Assembly: GCF_900110955.1 (NCBI RefSeq)
Contig: NZ_FOFR01000001.1
Span: forward strand, 542,410 to 606,409
Direction of reading: 5' to 3'
DNA: 64,000 bases
DNA from: Lentzea xinjiangensis
GTDB lineage: Bacteria > Actinomycetota > Actinomycetes > Mycobacteriales > Pseudonocardiaceae
Shown: positions 60,901 to 64,000 of the stretch, in pieces
Numbering within the stretch: position 1 is the stretch's first letter
How the letters are laid out: every line of letters begins with the position of its first letter
The notes under the pieces: model-generated
Told to the model about the DNA's origin: nothing
Databases searched by the model: none
What the model saw: the letters and a program-made list of their open reading frames with translations, nothing else
Made by a program: the position numbers and the translations under genes

Positions 60901-61710
60901 ATGACGAAGATCGCGGTGCTCGGCGCGGGCAAGATCGGTGAGGCGCTGCTGTCCGGGCTCCTGCAGGGTGGCCGCGCGGCCACCGATCTGATGTTCACCG
61001 AGAAGCACGAGGGCCGGGCGCGCTCGCTCACCGAGCAGTACGGCTTCGAGGCCGTCACGGTCGCGGGCGCGGCGGCGAAGGCCGACGTGCTCGTCGTCGC
61101 GGTCAAGCCGCAGGACATCGAGCCGTTGCTCGTCGAGCTCAAGCCGGTGCTCAAGCCCGGCACGCTCATCGTCTCGCTGTGCGCCGGCCTGCCGACGGCC
61201 CTGTTCGAGCGCAGGCTGCCCGAGGGCACGCCGGTCGTGCGGGTCATGCCGAACACGCCGATGGTCGTCGGTGAGGCGATGAGCGCGGTTTCCGGCGGTT
61301 CCAACGCGACGCCGGAGCACCTGGAGGTCGTCCGGGAGCTGCTCTCGACCGTGGGCAAGGTCGCGGTCGTGCCGGAGTCGCAGCAGGACGCCGTGACGGC
61401 GTTGTCCGGCTCGGGACCGGCCTACTTCTTCTTCCTGGTCGAGGCGATGATCGACGCGGGCATCCTGCTGGGCATCCCGCGCGACCTGGCCTCCCAGCTC
61501 ATCATCCAGTCCGCCGTGGGCGCGGCGACGATGCTCAACGAGGGCTCCAGCCACCCGGTCATCCTGCGCGAGGCGGTCACCTCGCCGGCGGGCACGACGA
61601 TCATGGCGATCCGCGAGCTGGAGAAGCACGGCGTCCGCGCGGCGCTGCTGGCCGCCATCGAGAGCGCGCGCGACCGCTCGGTCGAACTGGGCAGGCAGCA
61701 CGAAGACTGA
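60901..61710 (+). CDS. proC: Pyrroline-5-carboxylate reductase
   Basis: The 269-aa protein has NAD(P) motif IAVLGAGKIGEALLSGLLQG, VVAVKPQDIEPLL, VVRVMPNTPMVVGEAMSAVS and the C-terminal ALSGSGPAYFFFLVEAMIDA with LREAVTSPAGTT. It makes proline from P5C. All conserved residues are present. It starts 10 bases after the thioesterase gene. Confidence 0.97.
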   Translation: MTKIAVLGAGKIGEALLSGLLQGGRAATDLMFTEKHEGRARSLTEQYGFEAVTVAGAAAKADVLVVAVKPQDIEPLLVELKPVLKPGTLIVSLCAGLPTALFERRLPEGTPVVRVMPNTPMVVGEAMSAVSGGSNATPEHLEVVRELLSTVGKVAVVPESQQDAVTALSGSGPAYFFFLVEAMIDAGILLGIPRDLASQLIIQSAVGAATMLNEGSSHPVILREAVTSPAGTTIMAIRELEKHGVRAALLAAIESARDRSVELGRQHED

Positions 61711-61765
61711 CCGGTTGGTCGTCGCAGGAGTCACATCAGTCCCGCTACTCTCAAGGCAGCACGTG

Positions 61766-61806
61766 CGTGTCGAACCGTCGGTGGGGAAGACCGACGGCAC
61801 GACACG
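61766..61806 (+). other. Leader hairpin before the excisionase-type HTH gene
   Basis: CCGTCGGT (61775-61782) pairs with ACCGACGG (61790-61797) around GGGGAAG, and CGTGTCG (61766-61772) pairs with CGACACG (61800-61806) outside. It lies 22 bases before the ATG and may end proC transcription or form part of the leader. Confidence 0.5.
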
Positions 61807-61827
61807 TGTCGAAGGATGCGGTGATTT

Positions 61828-62040
61828 ATGCCTGCGAAGGAGAACGAACGATCTGGTCTCGCTCAGGTGCAGTTCCTGACCGTGGCCGAAGTGGCCTCGA
61901 TGATGCGTGTCTCGAAGATGACCGTGTACCGGCTGGTGCACTCCGGCGAGCTGCCCGCGGTGCGGGTCGGCAAGTCGTTCCGGGTGCCCGAGAAAGCCGT
62001 GCACGCCTACCTCGAGAACGCGTACTTCGACGCTGGCTGA
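61828..62040 (+). CDS. Small excisionase-family HTH DNA-binding protein (Rv0500A-like)
   Basis: The 70-aa protein is a single winged-HTH of the MerR/excisionase type: QFLTVAEVASMMRVSKMTVY, RLVHSGELPAVRVGKSFRVP, EKAVHAYLEN. It is conserved between proC and bS22 across actinobacteria. It resembles but is not BldC. It is probably a DNA-binding regulator; targets unknown. Confidence 0.93.
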   Translation: MPAKENERSGLAQVQFLTVAEVASMMRVSKMTVYRLVHSGELPAVRVGKSFRVPEKAVHAYLENAYFDAG

Positions 62041-62160
62041 AGGCCGGTGAACCCCGCCTAGTAGACTGGTAGGCCGATCGTGCTTACCGGCGCGCCGTGC
62101 TTGACACGGCCAAGGCTGGGGCGCGCCAGTCAAAGCAACGTCTAGAGCTAAGGAACCCGC

Positions 62161-62262
62161 ATGGGCTCGGTCATCAAGAAGCGCCGCAAGCGCATGTCGA
62201 AGAAGAAGCACCGCAAGCTGCTGCGCAAGACCAGGGTCCAGCGCAGGAAGCGCGGCAAGTAA
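62161..62262 (+). CDS. Small ribosomal subunit protein bS22 (AURKAIP1/COX24-like)
   Basis: The 33-aa, extremely basic peptide [20 protein letters not shown] continues [13 protein letters not shown]. This is the actinobacterial ribosomal protein bS22 described from mycobacterial ribosomes. AAGGA lies 7-8 bases before the ATG. Too short for many gene finders. A 16-bp terminator follows. Confidence 0.95.
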   Translation: MGSVIKKRRKRMSKKKHRKLLRKTRVQRRKRGK

Positions 62263-62277
62263 GCCCGCGTGCGCTCT

Positions 62278-62316
62278 ACCGCCGCCGGTCTCCTCTCGCG
62301 GGAGGCCGGCGGCGGT
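62278..62316 (+). terminator. Terminator after the bS22 gene
   Basis: A 16-bp stem with one G-U pair (62278-62293 with 62301-62316) and a 7-base loop starts 15 bases after the stop. From 62317 to 62525 no gene is seen; the last 60 bases before 62526 hold the promoter of the epimerase gene (TTGTAGCAT near 62484). Confidence 0.8.
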
Positions 62317-62525
62317 CGCGTTTCCCGGGTCGGCGGGCTGGTCGCGGTGGCCCGGAATTTCACCCTTCGGGACGCTTGCCCTCACCACGGGATCGGGGGC
62401 AGCCGTTCGGGTGATTGGCCCGTGCGGCCCGCGTGACCTGCGTCAAGACGGCGTTCCGGCCCCGTCCGGTTTCCGGTCCGGCTTGTAGCATCGACCAATC
62501 GCAACGCCCTCGTGCTTGGAGTCGC

Positions 62526-63563
62526 ATGACGCCCAAGGTCGTCCTCGTCACCGGAGTCAGCCGCTTCCTCGGCGGCCACCTCGCCGCGCGCTTCGCCGCG
62601 AACCCGGACGTCGAGCGCGTGCTCGGGGTGGACACCGAGCCGCCGCCACGTGACCTGCTGCGCAGGATGGGCAGGGCGGAGTTCGTGCGGGCCGACATCC
62701 GCAACCCGCTGATCAGCAAGGTCATCGCCACCGCGAACGTGGACACCGTCGTCCACGCCTCCGTCACCGCCAACCCGGCCGGACCCACCGGCCGCACGGC
62801 GATGAAGGAGATGAACGTCATCGGCACCATGCAGCTGCTGGCGGCCTGCCAGAAGTCGCCCAAGGTGCGCAAGCTCGTCGTCAAGTCCACGAGCGCCGTC
62901 TACGGGTCCAGCTCGCGCGACCCCGCGGTGTTCACCGAGGACATGAGCCCGAAGGACCTGCCGTCGTCCGGCTATGCCAAGGACGCGGTCGAGGTCGAGG
63001 GCTACGTGCGCGGGTTCGGCCGCCGCAGGCCGGATGTGAACGTCACCACACTGCGGTTCACGAACTTCATCGGGCCGCGCATCGACACCGTGCTGACCCG
63101 CTACTTCGCCCTCCCGGTCGTGCCCACCGTGCTGGGCTACGACGCCCGCGTGCAGCTCCTGCACTCCGAGGACGCCCTCGCCGTCCTGGAACGCGCGACG
63201 CTGCACGACCTGCCCGGTGTCTTCAACGTGGGCGGCGACGGCGTCCTGCTGCTGTCGCAGGCGATCCGCCGGGCGGGCAGGCTGAACCTGCCGGTGCCCA
63301 GCGCGGCCGTGCCCACGGTCGGCGGCTTCTTCCGGAGCGCCCGGCTCGTCGACTTCTCGCCGGACCAGATGAGGTTCCTCAACTGGGGCCGCGTGGTCGA
63401 CACCACCCTGCTGAAGGAGGACTTCGGGTTCACGCCGCGGTGGACCACCCAGCAGGCGTTCGACGACTACGTGAGCGGCCGTGGTCTCAAGCCGCTCATC
63501 GACCCCGAGACGGTGGCGGCCGCGGAACGGGGAATCCTCGACGCGGCCGCCCGGTTCCGCTGA
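62526..63563 (+). CDS. NAD-dependent epimerase/dehydratase (GalE2/Rv0501-like)
   Basis: ATG 62526, 345 aa. Extended-SDR motifs: VVLVTGVSRFLGGHLAARFA (a variant of GxxGxxG), VDTVVHASVTANP, VVKSTSAVYGSSSRDPAVFT, and YAKDAVEVEGYV (YAKDA in place of the common YxxxK, Lys kept). NVTTLRFTNFIGPRIDTVLT follows. The sugar-nucleotide specificity is unproven. Syntenic with Rv0501. Confidence 0.88.
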   Translation: MTPKVVLVTGVSRFLGGHLAARFAANPDVERVLGVDTEPPPRDLLRRMGRAEFVRADIRNPLISKVIATANVDTVVHASVTANPAGPTGRTAMKEMNVIGTMQLLAACQKSPKVRKLVVKSTSAVYGSSSRDPAVFTEDMSPKDLPSSGYAKDAVEVEGYVRGFGRRRPDVNVTTLRFTNFIGPRIDTVLTRYFALPVVPTVLGYDARVQLLHSEDALAVLERATLHDLPGVFNVGGDGVLLLSQAIRRAGRLNLPVPSAAVPTVGGFFRSARLVDFSPDQMRFLNWGRVVDTTLLKEDFGFTPRWTTQQAFDDYVSGRGLKPLIDPETVAAAERGILDAAARFR

Positions 63564-63579
63564 TCTTCGCCTTGAGGAG

Positions 63580-64000
63580 ATGAACGCAGTGGCAGGAGCA
63601 CGCGTTATCCCGCTGCACGACCCGGAACGCGACGCCGCGCGCCGGGCGCGCCACGTCGAGGTGGTTCCCGAACCCGAGCAGCAGCAGTCCCCGGCAGCGG
63701 ACTGGGAGCGCAGGCTGGCCGACCTGCTGTCGTTCGCGCGCCGGCGGATCGCGGGCGACTACGAGGTCGACGAGTTCGGCTTCGACCGCGACCTCACCGA
63801 GAACGTGCTGATGCCGCCGCTGAAGCCGCTGTACGAGAAGTGGTTCCGGGTCGAGACGATCGGGATGTCGAACGTCCCGGCGGCCGGCGGCGCGCTGATC
63901 GTGGCGAACCACTCCGGCACGTTGCCGCTCGACGCGCTGATGACCTCCTACGGCATCGCGTCCGAGCACCCGGCGCAACGGCACATGCGCATGCTGGGCG
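63580..64000 (+). CDS. Phospholipid/glycerol acyltransferase (PlsC-type, Rv0502-like), 3' end cut by the window
   Basis: The gene runs off the window. GTG 63589 (VAGARVIPLHDPE) with GAGGAG 9 bases upstream is a better start than ATG 63580, which abuts the GAGGAG. About 140 residues are present: a variable N terminus, YEKWFRVETIGMSNVPAAGG and ALIVANHSGTLPLDALMTSY, the start of the acyltransferase catalytic motif (NHSG...D). It transfers acyl groups to glycerol-type acceptors at the membrane. Confidence 0.82.
   Translation, partial: MNAVAGARVIPLHDPERDAARRARHVEVVPEPEQQQSPAADWERRLADLLSFARRRIAGDYEVDEFGFDRDLTENVLMPPLKPLYEKWFRVETIGMSNVPAAGGALIVANHSGTLPLDALMTSYGIASEHPAQRHMRMLG

Noticed and set aside
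61828..62040. BldC developmental regulator
   Set aside because: Same HTH superfamily but the sequence and the proC-bS22 neighbourhood match the Rv0500A-type protein instead.

Overview
This is about 64 kb of high-GC actinobacterial chromosome. mshA, two mycothiol-linked enzymes, a ScbR-like butyrolactone receptor, WT-rich L,D-transpeptidases and long runs of genes overlapping by ATGA/GTGA point to the Pseudonocardiaceae (Lentzea/Saccharothrix/Amycolatopsis type). The genus is an inference; there is no rRNA in the window. The two ends cut genes: an AAA ATPase at the left and a PlsC-type acyltransferase at the right.

Left part (1-31.5 kb) is a mosaic of small accessory units. It holds a large AAA+ coiled-coil ATPase, an orphan glutamate-binding lipoprotein, an L,D-transpeptidase, a cold-shock protein with a strong terminator, and a copZ-copA copper efflux pair behind a CsoR-like box. 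These are followed by a butyrolactone-receptor gene with its own ARE-like site, a Glu-Asp-Phe tRNA cluster, and a divergent PP2C-like / HTH-ClpN cassette whose promoters carry two GTCAAC-N4-GTTGAC palindromes. Then come a yczE/MocR divergent pair, a CHAT-protease island (ECF sigma factor, 123-aa partner, TPR-CHAT protein, convergent degenerate subtilisin), dapC, a DUF445 protein, a PadR-controlled ABC exporter and a membrane NACHT NTPase.

Right part (31.5-64 kb) keeps the gene order of Mycobacterium tuberculosis Rv0474 to Rv0502, as I remember that map. Present in order are an XRE regulator, an HbhA-like protein, DUF2516, a hydrolase, DUF2505/murB, SDR and L,D-transpeptidase, hydrolase-mshA-YbjN, gpmA, senX3-regX3, ppx, an Rv0497-like membrane protein, a sugar-isomerase-like protein, proC, a small excisionase-type HTH protein, ribosomal protein bS22, a GalE-like epimerase and the acyltransferase. 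Blocks absent from that mycobacterial order are inserted: DJ-1/MerR/YbaK/LOG/purU/maleylpyruvate-isomerase genes, a chymotrypsin-fold protein, and an acyl-CoA ligase/APH/S33-peptidase block.

The most unusual locus is the CHAT island at 18.1-21.8 kb. Three co-translated genes encode a sigma factor, a beta-rich small protein and a caspase-like protease with intact His/Cys residues, and they face a subtilisin homologue that stops 14 residues after its catalytic Ser. The 3' ends of the two protease genes appear to have been fused by a deletion. Other points worth a second look are a 30-bp perfect palindrome before a secreted peptidase, a twice-occurring hairpin whose arms are each self-complementary, a degenerate ~27-bp tandem repeat, and a 400-bp structured, partly AT-rich leader before an acyl-CoA ligase gene.
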